64,000 bases of DNA, from assembly GCA_026419785.1 (NCBI GenBank), contig JAODTK010004165.1, positions 106,324 to 170,323 on the forward strand. The letters are read 5' to 3'. The notes under the pieces are model-generated. The model was not told the DNA's origin. It searched no databases and worked only from the letters and a program-made list of their open reading frames with translations. How positions within the stretch are numbered: position 1 is the first letter of the stretch; every line of letters starts with the position of its first letter. Source of the stretch: Sclerodactyla briareus (Eukaryota > Echinodermata > Holothuroidea > Dendrochirotida > Sclerodactylidae). This document shows, piece after piece, positions 22,308-31,847 of this stretch. A program made the translations under genes and the position numbers.

Positions 22308-22365
22308 TATCTGAGTACTTATATAGCACCTTTCTCGGAGTGCTCAAAGCGCTTTACAGATATCA
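22308..22365 (-). mobile_element. L2/CR1-type LINE 3' tail remnant
   Basis: The minus strand reads ctgtaaagcgctttgagcac and then gtgctatataag, the widespread 3'-end motif of L2-like elements and SINEs that share their tails. A similar tail in the opposite orientation lies at 63412-63466. Confidence 0.42.
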
Positions 22366-22627
22366 CCCTGTTCATGAGAACTGGTTTGCACTCCGACAAC
22401 TGAAAAGTATGTGGCAGCAGCTAATACAGTGCCGGTTGTAAATTCATCACAGTCCCAATTGGCACCAGGTTGAAGAGGGGCAGGGAGATGGAGAGTTGGC
22501 CAAGGACAATACGGAAAAGCAGATATTTTGTAGGATTTGAACTCTCTCAATCAATAGTCTGAAACTGACCTAATCCAACAGCAGATCTCCAGCATTCATA
22601 CTCTTGTTGAGGCAATTCCACTGACTT

Positions 22628-23342
22628 GCAAGATTGAGAACCAGAAAGCCAAAAGGCTTAGTGATTTCATGACTCTTTCTGACCTGTAGCCAGACAAAAG
22701 GGCGATTTGTACCAGCTCATTATAGGCAACATAACTCTTACAAAGTTCCCATTTTTTCCCAACCAACCATAGGGTTCCTGTAAACTCTTGATAAACCTAC
22801 ACACACTATCTCAAGGTTTTCAGACTTGACTTCTGGTGACCTCAGATGACCTCTGACCTGACCCCAAAAACAATACGGTTCATGTACTCAATATGGGGAA
22901 CACACATACCAAGTATGAGCTTCATCCACCCAGGTGGGGTCAAGTTATCATGTTGCAAGCCAAAATTGGCCAAAATATTGACTTTTCACAAATTGTCTCT
23001 TTTTGACCGAAAATATCACCCCTGGCCTAGAACAAAAGCAATAGGGTTTCTGTACTCCCCATAAGAAACCGACACACCAAATTTCAACCTGATCAGACCA
23101 ACCATTCTGGGCTTATCGTGTTCATAAGTTTTCCCATATTTTGACCTCTGGTGACCTTCAGAAGATGACCTCTGACCTGACCCCAGAACAATAGGGTTCA
23201 TGTACTGATCATGGGGGAACACACATACCAAGTATGAGCTTCATCCACCCAGGTGGGGTCAATGATCGGTTACAAGCAGGCGTCACACACACACACACAC
23301 ACTGTCATGACTGCATAGATTCCTCTGACTTCGTGAGGAATC
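22628..23342 (+). repeat. Satellite-family element with both ends
   Basis: Leader agccaaaaggcttagtgatt, about two dimers (caatacggttcatgtactc, gcttcatccacccagg, tcctgtactcc), a (CA)n tract and a terminal hairpin at 23318-23342. The same order of parts as at 7340-10382 but a shorter array. Confidence 0.9.
23318..23342. repeat. Terminal hairpin of the satellite element
   Basis: A perfect 8-bp stem (gattcctc / gaggaatc) around the 9-nt loop tgacttcgt, immediately after the (CA)n tract. Confidence 0.75.
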
Positions 23343-23819
23343 AAAAAGGCTGAAGACCATAGTCCACACTGCCCTTTGAATTCTACCTAGCTCATAGTGG
23401 ATATGTATTGGACAGTGATCTCATGCACCTCGGCTCCTCTCTTTTCTCTGTTTAGTTTGACAATGTCACAGCTGAGAGGGTTAGGCTAGGATCCCGTTGA
23501 TGCAGATGTGGTGTGTGACGACATGAATGTGGAAATCATCCTTTTGGGGAGGAGGTTGATATTTTATGAGGAATTAAAGTATAACGTAAAAGGGCCATAC
23601 ATAACTAGCAACTTGTGAATAGGGATGGTAAATTGCTTCATCCATTAGATATTCCATAGAATCAGTTTGCTGTGAAGCTGCATTTGAACACAAGGTAATT
23701 TGCTCCTACTCAGTATTTGTTCCATTTCGTTCAGACATTTTTTGCTGTTACGGCACTCGTCCATATCTCTGCAAATCAACTGCAGCTCATTTAGCATGTT
23801 CCATGTTCATCTTCGCATG
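23343..23819. other. Unannotated stretch
   Basis: No exon or repeat supported. Confidence 0.35.
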
Positions 23820-24600
23820 AATCTCACCCCTAAACAATGGGGTTCATGTACTTTTTATTGTGCTCACAATTTTCTATTGTGACTTTGACCTGTCTGCAAA
23901 ACAATAGGTTTGATAGGAAACCCACATACCAGTATCAGCTTGATTAATTTCGGCAGGGTTGAGTTATCATGTTCACGAGCCAAAATTGGCCAAGATATAA
24001 ATTTTTCACAATTTTCCAACTAAAAATGAATCCCAATCAACACCAAAAATGATAGAGTTCTTGGATCCACATATTAACAGAACTACATACCAAATTCTGC
24101 TTGATCGGACCGAGCATTCTGGACTCCGCAAGTTGTTCACGAGATGTTTGTCTTTGACCTCTGTTGACCTCAGGTGACCTTTACCTCACTAAAGGACGAT
24201 ACTGATCATGAACCCACCCAGGGAACCCACATGAATAGTATGAGCTCGATCCATCCAGGTAGGGCGGGGTAATCTATTGGTCACAATTACCCCATTTTTT
24301 AAACCAAGAATGACCCCCAATGTACATCAACAGGGTTTTGTACTCACCATGAGGAAGCTGTATAGCAAAGTCAGCTAGATCAGACCAAGCACTCATAACC
24401 TATTGTGTTTACAGATTTTTCAGGGTCTGACCTAATGACCGTAGATGACAATTGACCTGATCTTGTGTGCTCACCATGGGGATTCCACATACCAAATATC
24501 TGCTTGATCTGCTTGATCTATTTAGATGGGGTTAGATGGGGTCAAGCCAAAGTATTGTGTTCATAAGTCTGGCATCACATACATTGTTGAGGAATCAATA
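23820..24600 (+). repeat. Diverged satellite-family element
   Basis: Degenerate half-units (caatggggttcatgtact, gagccaaaattggccaag, cttgatcggaccgagcattc, tcgatccatccagg), ending tcacatacattgttgaggaatcaa, which matches the 3' end of the other copies with most of the CA tract and one hairpin arm lost. Confidence 0.75.
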
Positions 24601-25615
24601 GTTCATTTGGTTAGCTGAAGTTTTATAAATCCATTGCATTGCCTTGAAGTAGAATCAACATCCAGTCACTCTCTGAACCACTGATAATTACTCATTCAGC
24701 ATGTGGAACCAGAATGTGACTGTTGCATTCGGCGGAGTTCGAGCCGTTGTTCTTGAAACTGTCAGAGCTTCATCAAATTTTGTTGTAATGTAACATTGAA
24801 GCTTATATGATATGAATGTGCCACAGGACTGGCGACTTCTGTGTTGAGATTATCAAGTACCATGAAAGCCTGAAGTCAGATGCCGCAGACTGGCATATGG
24901 AGTCATGACTTCACTGGATACTGGTGTGTGTGGCAGAACTGAGCTCCATGCTTTCCGCTTCATTGTGCTTCCAGTGTGGCATGGACATTCATTGCTGGAC
25001 TGAGGAGTTTGGATCCATTTTTTATTACCTCACTTTGCTGCATCCTTGGCTACCACTAATAGGCCCAAGTGTTTAAGGCTAGGGATTCTAGAAGATGTTG
25101 GGACAGTGAAGGTAAGTTGCCTGATCCACCATCATCTACTGTGTTTGTTTGGGTATATAACACATCTTTGGACTGACAATTCCTATCCATTGGTCAGTAG
25201 GGATCCGGTGGGTGGGGGCCGCTCGCCAAAGACCCCATAGCTCTTGGTTTGCACAAATGCAGAGTACTCCAGGGAGTTGGAGGGAAATGGGCCAGGCCAA
25301 GGCCTTTTATCAAACATTTCTGGGTTAGGGTTAGTTGTAGGGAAAATGATGTAGGGAAAATTGAGTTTACAGGATTTTCTATGATTCATCTAGTAAATAG
25401 ACCAAGACTGATATCCCATGACAATACAGTCTTCGAGGCATTCTTGCATGATTGACTTATCGTGTTGACAACTGAAATGTAACTTGAAAATCGAAGAAAC
25501 TTTGTTAGCCGCAGAATCGACTACTGAATGTACCAGATAATGGCAAATGAAAAAAACTCACTCCTTTTCCCTTTTATTATCAGTTGGTATCCTGTCCTTT
25601 TGATGGTTGTGTTAC
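24601..25615. other. Intron-like stretch
   Basis: A plus-strand donor-like GTGAAG|gtaagt occurs at 25109-25110 after a short open stretch, without other support. No repeat unit seen. Confidence 0.35.
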
Positions 25616-25684
25616 CCCGGATTTCTTCCTTGGACCAGGTATCTCCTGCTTGCCCCTGGGGGTCTTAGTTTGTGATCTTTGCCT
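25616..25684 (-). CDS. Short exon of a basic protein (23 codons)
   Basis: On the minus strand gtctgtttcactccacag precedes the exon and GGG|gtaaca follows. It encodes RQRSQTKTPRGKQEIPGPRK plus KSG, highly basic with a TPR/TPRGK-like motif. It reads in phase 0, unlike its phase-1 neighbours, so either an unseen exon intervenes or a boundary is off. Confidence 0.45.
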
Positions 25685-26756
25685 CTGTGGAGTGAAACAG
25701 ACTTTGATTTCAACTGCCGTTCATCATTTCATTGAAATACATTAAAATATTAGATTGAATGAACAAATACATGACATTGCTGAATTCAGATGATGATGAC
25801 ACAGTTCGTCAGCTTGGATGGCACCATTTAACGGTGGCAGATGATTATATGGTGTGGAAGGTCACTCACATACGTGGTGAGAATCTTTTCTGCAAACTTC
25901 TCAGATGAAAATTACAGAGCTTTCCCCCCACCCCCCCCCTTCCCACATACTCTCACAATAATATAATAAAACATGGGACGACTTTGGTCTGTTTTCAACA
26001 AAAAAAAAAAAACAGAAACAAAGAAGGGTGACTATTTCATGACATCATCTTCATGATAATCCACACACAGCACAAGAACAATGGGAAGTTTATAGACTCA
26101 TTAATGGGCACCAAACATTTTGATCACTACATAGCAAACTTCAGATGCAAATATTCCATTGCAGATAAAATTACCCTTTTGTTGACTTGAACCCTAAGTG
26201 ACACTGCCTTCAATTCTTGAACACCCTCTCCTCTCCATGAACGATTATTGGTCATTGATGACAAACTCCACATGTTTGAAGCGAAGTTATGTAGCTGTTT
26301 TCAGTACAATGGTGTTGATTAACAATTTACATTCATACTCCCGTAGACAATGCCATTTGCAATGCTAACGAAGTAGTTGGCAACATGCATTGGTAACAAT
26401 AACCTGTGTTTGCATGTGAAGTCAGTGAATGAAATGTGTTATACTTAATCTCTCAGCAACAAGTCCCCTCTGATATACAAAATGCCATACCATCCCCCCC
26501 CCCCCCAATGAGGATAAAAAATTAGCTATCTATGCATACAGAAGCAAAACATCATACTTTGTTATAATGGTGTGGGCATTAAAATGGAACGTGATTCAAG
26601 AGGGGGGAATCACTCAACACATTGTCTACACGCCCTATTGCCAATGTAATAACATGTACTGCAGCCTCTAGATAGCATCTAGACAGCAATTCACATTTTT
26701 TTTCTCGTCACATTTTGCAGTGAAATTAGGATGTTTACCTAACTGATTTTCCCCAA
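25685..26756. other. Intron-like stretch with C runs
   Basis: Pyrimidine runs near 25924-25940 and 26495-26506, and an A run near 26001. No exon supported. Confidence 0.4.
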
Positions 26757-26947
26757 GGAGACCCTCCCCCCTTCCATGGTTGTGACCGCTGGACTAGTCA
26801 CCAATGGTTATTGGAGCCCAAGCTACTGGAGCTAGAGTTGAGGGCATCGGGCTAGAATCCTCAGATGTCTTATCTGTCCTGTCCCTGGATTTGGGATCCC
26901 CAGGAAGACCTCCCCCCTTCATGGTTTGGTGACCACTGATTAGTCCC
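26757..26947 (-). pseudogene. Decayed copy of the neighbouring exon
   Basis: The minus strand reads GDPKSRDRTDKTSEDSSPMP, clearly related to the exon at 26994-27139 (RDPKPREGQIRPSEDYASMP), but no acceptor precedes it and the frame stops soon after. Its flanking phrase (acctccccccttcatggt) is itself repeated at 26757 and 26900, pointing to a small tandem unit of about 143 bp. Confidence 0.45.
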
Positions 26948-26993
26948 ACACACATTCATTGACACATGAGTTTCCAGATTTCTGTTCTTTTAC

Positions 26994-27139
26994 CTGAGAG
27001 GCTGAGATTGGTTTTCTCGGAGGCAGGGTATGGATGAGATGCTGCTATTGGAGCCCGAGCTGCTGGAGCTGGGTTGAGGGCATCGAGGCATAATCCTCCG
27101 AGGGTCTTATCTGGCCCTCCCGGGGTTTGGGATCCCTGA
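26994..27139 (-). CDS. Exon with Ser-rich segment, frame broken once
   Basis: On the minus strand an excellent acceptor (ttcgttctctctctcttgacag, 3' part) precedes and CTCAG|gtaaaa follows. The first part reads RDPKPREGQIRPSEDYASMP and the second reads one frame over as SSSSSGSNSSISSIPCLREN, so an indel or sequencing error lies between. A second frame is open throughout but less protein-like. Same gene as the neighbouring basic exons is inferred from strand and composition. Confidence 0.42.
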
Positions 27140-28139
27140 CTGTCAAGAGAGAGAGAGAACGAAACCATAGGAGGGGGAATGATGGCACGGTGTAACAGGC
27201 TTATAGGCTAGTTTTAAAATAAACAGATTCAAAGCACATTACATCCAACCTGCACAAATTTCCAGAATCATAGAGACCCAGCAATTGGGATGCCAGACCA
27301 TTGACGTGCAACCAACTGTTCAATCAATTGCGTATCATGACAAGCCGACAAGTGCTGGGGGGGGGGGGGGGCCCGTCACACTATAACAATTTCTTTTAAT
27401 GCCTGCCACACAATTTTTCAATTACAGGTCCCGAGTGTGTTGAGGTATGCAGGTAAACATTTGTCTCAACCTAGCCCACCCTCGAATACCTTTCTAATTA
27501 CGAAGGGGTCTGAGGGTTCGAAAAATGTGAAAAAATCAGACGCTCCTGATATTAAGTAGAAACTGAGTGAAACATTGTACGAAATAAGGTCCTTTAGGGC
27601 AAGGGTTTAGCTAAGACCTATCTCGCTGTCTTTGGGACAAGGTAATCATTCAATTGAGACGGCCAAATTCTGTACACAGGTCACCCGACCCCAAATTTAG
27701 CTCATGCTTCATAGTAAGCTATTTAATTTGGTCCTCAATTTATTACAGACTATCAAATTGCCGGGGAGGAATGTTTGGCAGTGGAACATTTTCTCATCAA
27801 TCAATTCATTTAAGCTACCAAATACACATATATTAACCTCAGGGTAGCAAGTGGCTTTCCTGATACTCATGCCTACTAGTGCCTAACGTCCCCTTAATCT
27901 CAATTAGGCAACCAGCGTAATGTGGAAGTACGTAGGTAGTAGCTAGTAGTACAGTAGTAGAATACGACATATTTGGCTCAATCCATAAATTATGGGTCCA
28001 ATAATGGGACTATGACCAAATTTCAATTCCTTCATATTGATTGAATGATTTGGAAGAGTAATATCATAAGTTATGAAAATATGACTATTTCATTTCATGT
28101 CATTGCGAACCAAAAGAAGACACCTCTGTGCCTATGTAT
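27140..28139. other. Intron-like stretch with a G run
   Basis: G homopolymer at about 27357-27371. No exon supported. Confidence 0.4.
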
Positions 28140-29310
28140 TGTGTAAATTGACCAACATACCTTGGACACCAAAGCATCTCCCAGGTCCCAATAAAGAAAA
28201 AGGGTTGATTTTCAATGGGTGAATTTCATATTTGAATACGCTTACCACCTTTGATGATGTGAGCGAATTCTTTTCGGGAAAAAATGGACATGGTTATGAC
28301 ATTAGTTTTATTGTTTTTGACCCTTTCAATATGAGAATCCACAATTTTTTTCACTTAATTGCACTATTTTCACTGGTATACTACTTCAAATAGCAACTAA
28401 TTGTGCAATTCTCACGTAGGATACCTTTGCATCATCAGACAACACATTTGATGATGTTTCCCCCTGAGATTGTGATAATGTACCAATTTTTAATCCCCCA
28501 AATCTGTCGCGTGTTACTGGACCCCACAACTTGTGTCCCCTACACGGACATGACATATTCCAGCCTGCATTGTTGCATGGTGGAATTGGCCAGGAGATGT
28601 TCCAACATCAACTTTGTCACTGTTTTGCAGTACCAGATGTTTTGTGTACAAACAGTTTTTTATAATTTGGGTCATTTCTATATTTAAAATGACCAACATA
28701 ACTATGGCTACAAGGGGACACCAACAATTCAAATGGATCCTCAGCGAGAGAAACTTTGTTCAGAAGGCAGGTTATCATGCTGCATGGTAACATTCTGGTC
28801 ACCTTCACTCCTTAAAAACCAAGCCTGATCATTCCATCTGTTTTGGGTACATTCTGAGCCATCAACATTACCAACATAACTCACTAAGGGGGACACCAAA
28901 TTCATGTCAGAGTTATATTATGTTGGGGACTCAATATTGTCTAATTCTTCCAAACTGGCATTTTTTTATTACAGTTTGACCTGCTCCTCAGATTAGATTA
29001 CCTTTTTCCACTCTAGGATACCTGAATTTCATGAGAATGCTGCAGGGAAAATGGTGAAACCAACATAACTAGGGAGACACCAAACAGTTATGTTGGTTGA
29101 CCATTATTCTATGGGCCAGTGCGAGGAATGGGTTAAGTGTTATAGTACTAATTTTTTGACAGTGTTCACTCTTGGTGATAAGCTCACTATATTATAAGAG
29201 CCAAGGGGTTCAGGACATTGGGAATAATCATATCAGATAATTCAGAGTTGTATATTTGGACGTCCCAGCTGGTACCCCAAAATTAGGGGGGACACCAACA
29301 CAAATCATGT
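28140..29310 (+). repeat. Recurring ACCAACATAACT...GGGGACACCAA motif
   Basis: The pair accaacataac and gggggacacca recurs near 28150, 28690, 28870, 29060 and 29285, with an inverted version (tgtgtcccctac) near 28535. Spacing is roughly 180-200 bp between several copies, so this is a badly decayed tandem repeat. Confidence 0.55.
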
Positions 29311-29404
29311 CCGTTAACTCAAAAATTCATACGGAGGTTGTTGACATCCAAGTCTATGTTGCCAGAAAGCCCCATTTGTTTTGCATAAGAATATACCTCA
29401 CATG

Positions 29405-30031
29405 TTTGGAATTCAGCATAATCTATTGAAAATCAGTGTGATCCCTATTGGACCTCTAATTTATGGAATGAGCCATTTTCAAGTAGGACTCTGTGCATGC
29501 ACTGCTGAGAGACCCCAAACAAAAACAGTTTATGGGAATCAAACACTCAGTTCTAAACTATTTTACCATCATTTTTGTGCTCAACACTGTGACAAATTCG
29601 CAAGCCACGGTTGATTACTGACCAGTCTAGAGTATTATGCAAAAGTGGTCAAAAAAAGTGTTCAAAAGTTTTTATTTCCTTAACAGTGCTTTTTCTTTGA
29701 CCTTCTCCGGAAGGGGGGCTGGGTGGAATAAAAAGTTATATTAATATTACCTGAAACCTTGAGCAATGAAATCATCACCGAGTCTTCCTCCCGTTCCTGA
29801 CAGCGTGAGGGACGTCGGGACGATTGGCTGCGGGGTGGTGTTTCTTCTACTGCAAGAATCCTCACAGCCGTTTCGTCTCGCCGGCCCAGTGGCTCGAGAG
29901 GCGGGAAGGCGTCCAAGCAGTGCCCCTAGGGGTGCTCACCCCACCGGCAGCTCCCTACCGGTGGGGGGGAGACTAACGCACTTCCCATTGATCCAACACG
30001 CTGTACATGCTGGAATTGCCTGTTTCAATCG
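29405..30031. repeat. Tandem duplication of about 627 bp, copy 1
   Basis: Begins tttggaattcagcataatc and is repeated collinearly from 30032. The copies are very similar over the first half and drift more in the GC-rich exon-bearing half. A partial third start occurs near 30670. Confidence 0.95.
29751..29849 (-). CDS. Exon of a basic protein, phase 1-1 (99 bp)
   Basis: On the minus strand gaggattcttgcag precedes the exon and TTTCAG|gtaata follows. It encodes EETPPRSQSSRRPSRCQERE then EDSVMISLLKVS. TPP and SxxR motifs could be kinase sites (inference). It lies in duplication copy 1; the copy 2 equivalent is broken. Confidence 0.5.
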
Positions 30032-30700
30032 TTTGGAATTCAGCATAATCTATTGAAAATCAGTGTGATCCCTATTGGACCTCTAATTTATGGAATGAGC
30101 CATTTTCAAGTAGGACTCTGTGCATGCACTGCTGAGAGACCCCAAACAAAAACAGTTTATGGGAATCAAACACTCAGTTCTAAACTATTTTACCATCATT
30201 TTTGTGCTCAACACTGTGACAAATTCTCAAGCCACAGTTAATTACCAAGCATGTTAGGTATATATTCAAAAGTGGTCAAAAAAGTGTTCAAAAGTTTTTA
30301 TTTCCTTAACAGTGCTTTTTCTTTGACCTTCTCCGGAAGGGGGGCTGGGTGGAATAAAAAGTTATATTAATATTACCCTGAAACCTTGAGCAATGAAATC
30401 ATCACCGAGCCTTCCTCCCATGCCCCCCTACAGCGTGAGGGACGTCGGAAAGATTGGCCGCGGGGTGGTTAGGTGGTGGTGGTTTCTACTCCAAGCCTGC
30501 CGAGGTTCTGTGCTCGCCGGCCCAGTCGCTCGTGGGGCAGGAAGGCGTCCAAAGCAGCACCCCTAGGGATGCACACCCCCACCGGCCAGCTCCCTACCGG
30601 TGGGGGGGAGACTAACGATTCCCAGCGATCCACAAGTAACGCTGTGTACATGCTGCAATTGCCTGTTCAATCGTTTGAAATTGAATTCAGTATATCTATT
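30032..30700. repeat. Tandem duplication, copy 2
   Basis: Direct repeat of 29405-30031, sharing for example the cctccgg/tctccggaagggggg tract and a gctccctaccggtggggggg block. A truncated third unit (attgaattcagtatatctat) follows at about 30670-30770. Confidence 0.95.
30378..30488 (-). pseudogene. Broken copy of the 99-bp exon
   Basis: Shares the SVMISLLKVS end and a PSRC segment with 29751-29849, but has a stop soon after the acceptor, extra bases that shift the frame, and an extra base at the donor. Confidence 0.6.
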
Positions 30701-30770
30701 GAAAAGCAGTGGAGATCCCTATTGGCCCCTAATTTATTTATTGAGCAATGAAATCATCACCAAATGCAGA

Positions 30771-31176
30771 GTCCTGTAAGGTTTGAGGTGACCGAAAGCA
30801 GAGTTACATAGTATCAGCCACGAAATATCACCCCCTGAATCACAGAACAGAATGGAGCGAATGAGCTCAGTTTTCTACAATGATATGCTTGATCCGCTCT
30901 GATTGCTAGTAGGACAAGCATGGGTCACCTGAAGTGTATACAACACTGCAAGTGGTGATATGTGCGATACAGCAAGCACTGTATGAGGCAGCCAAATTGG
31001 AAGTCCTGGGGGGGGGGGAAGGGGGGGGGACATACCAAAACCAGTGTGAGCAATCGAGGGGCATTTGCTGTCTTTTTAAGTACCGGTGGGACAGGTACTC
31101 GCCCTCATTTCTTCGTTCCGGTCATGAAACACTTATTGAACTGATCATTGAAGTACCGGGATCCTAAGCTACTCAC
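30771..31176. other. Intron-like stretch with G runs
   Basis: G runs near 31007-31028. No exon supported. Confidence 0.35.
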
Positions 31177-31847
31177 AGGTGGCTTGAGCAATGATGGTTT
31201 TGTCGGAGGTTCAGAGGCCTTGGCTTTCTCTGTCATCCATGATTCTTTTAGTAGGCCCCTGATGGTTCTTTCAGTGCCTCGTTCCCGCAGTCCCTGGCCG
31301 TTGCTCTTCATCATGGCGGCTCTTGACCTGCTTTTGCGTATGGTGTTGTGGTTAGGTTCCCCTCCGGGGACGACTCAATTCTTTTTTGTGATCCGGCCGT
31401 ATACCTTTCTTCACAGACAGACCATCGTTCTCTTTGAGTGGCCTGCCTGTCCCTCCGTTGCAGGCAAACCCTTGTGATGCTCTCGGGCACGGACACATTC
31501 AGTTCGACGGAGTGGTTCAGGGTCTCTGATCCAGCCACTTTCCTCAAGTGACAAACTGTTTCGGTTGCATGTCACTTGTGGTTCTTCGGGGTCACCCTTG
31601 GTGCTGGTGCTTCCTGGCTGGTCCTCTTTGACCTGCTGAGCTACTGCGTTTGCCCCCATGAAGATCTCGAGGAACTGTTCAGCAGTGAGGCTCTCGATGG
31701 GGTTCTCTACCAGTTCCACCCTGGTGGCCACGCACTGCTCCTTTGTAAGTGACTGGGACGAGGTTAGGACCTCATCGTCATCCTCGTCCTCGTGACAGCC
31801 GCGTGGTTCAGGACAGGACGCAGCTCGCCGGCGGCTTCGTACCACTC
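31177..31847 (-). CDS. Large exon, acidic then basic, unknown protein
   Basis: On the minus strand the acceptor ctgttcaagtcaatcag precedes the exon, which ends CCACCT|gtgagt. It starts in phase 1 like its neighbours. It reads VVRSRRRAAS, an acidic run EDEDDDE, a helix-like ESLTAEQFLEIFMGANAVAQ, then near the 3' end a basic helical segment (RGTERTIRGLLKESWMTEKA) and EPPTKPSLLKPP. The first and last parts share one frame, but the middle (about 31320-31500) has stops in it, so two compensating indels or errors are likely. No family recognised. Confidence 0.55.

Noticed and set aside
18558..31847. Naming the basic-exon gene as INCENP, NuSAP or CENP-C
   Set aside because: Composition is similar, but none of the diagnostic domains of those families could be seen.
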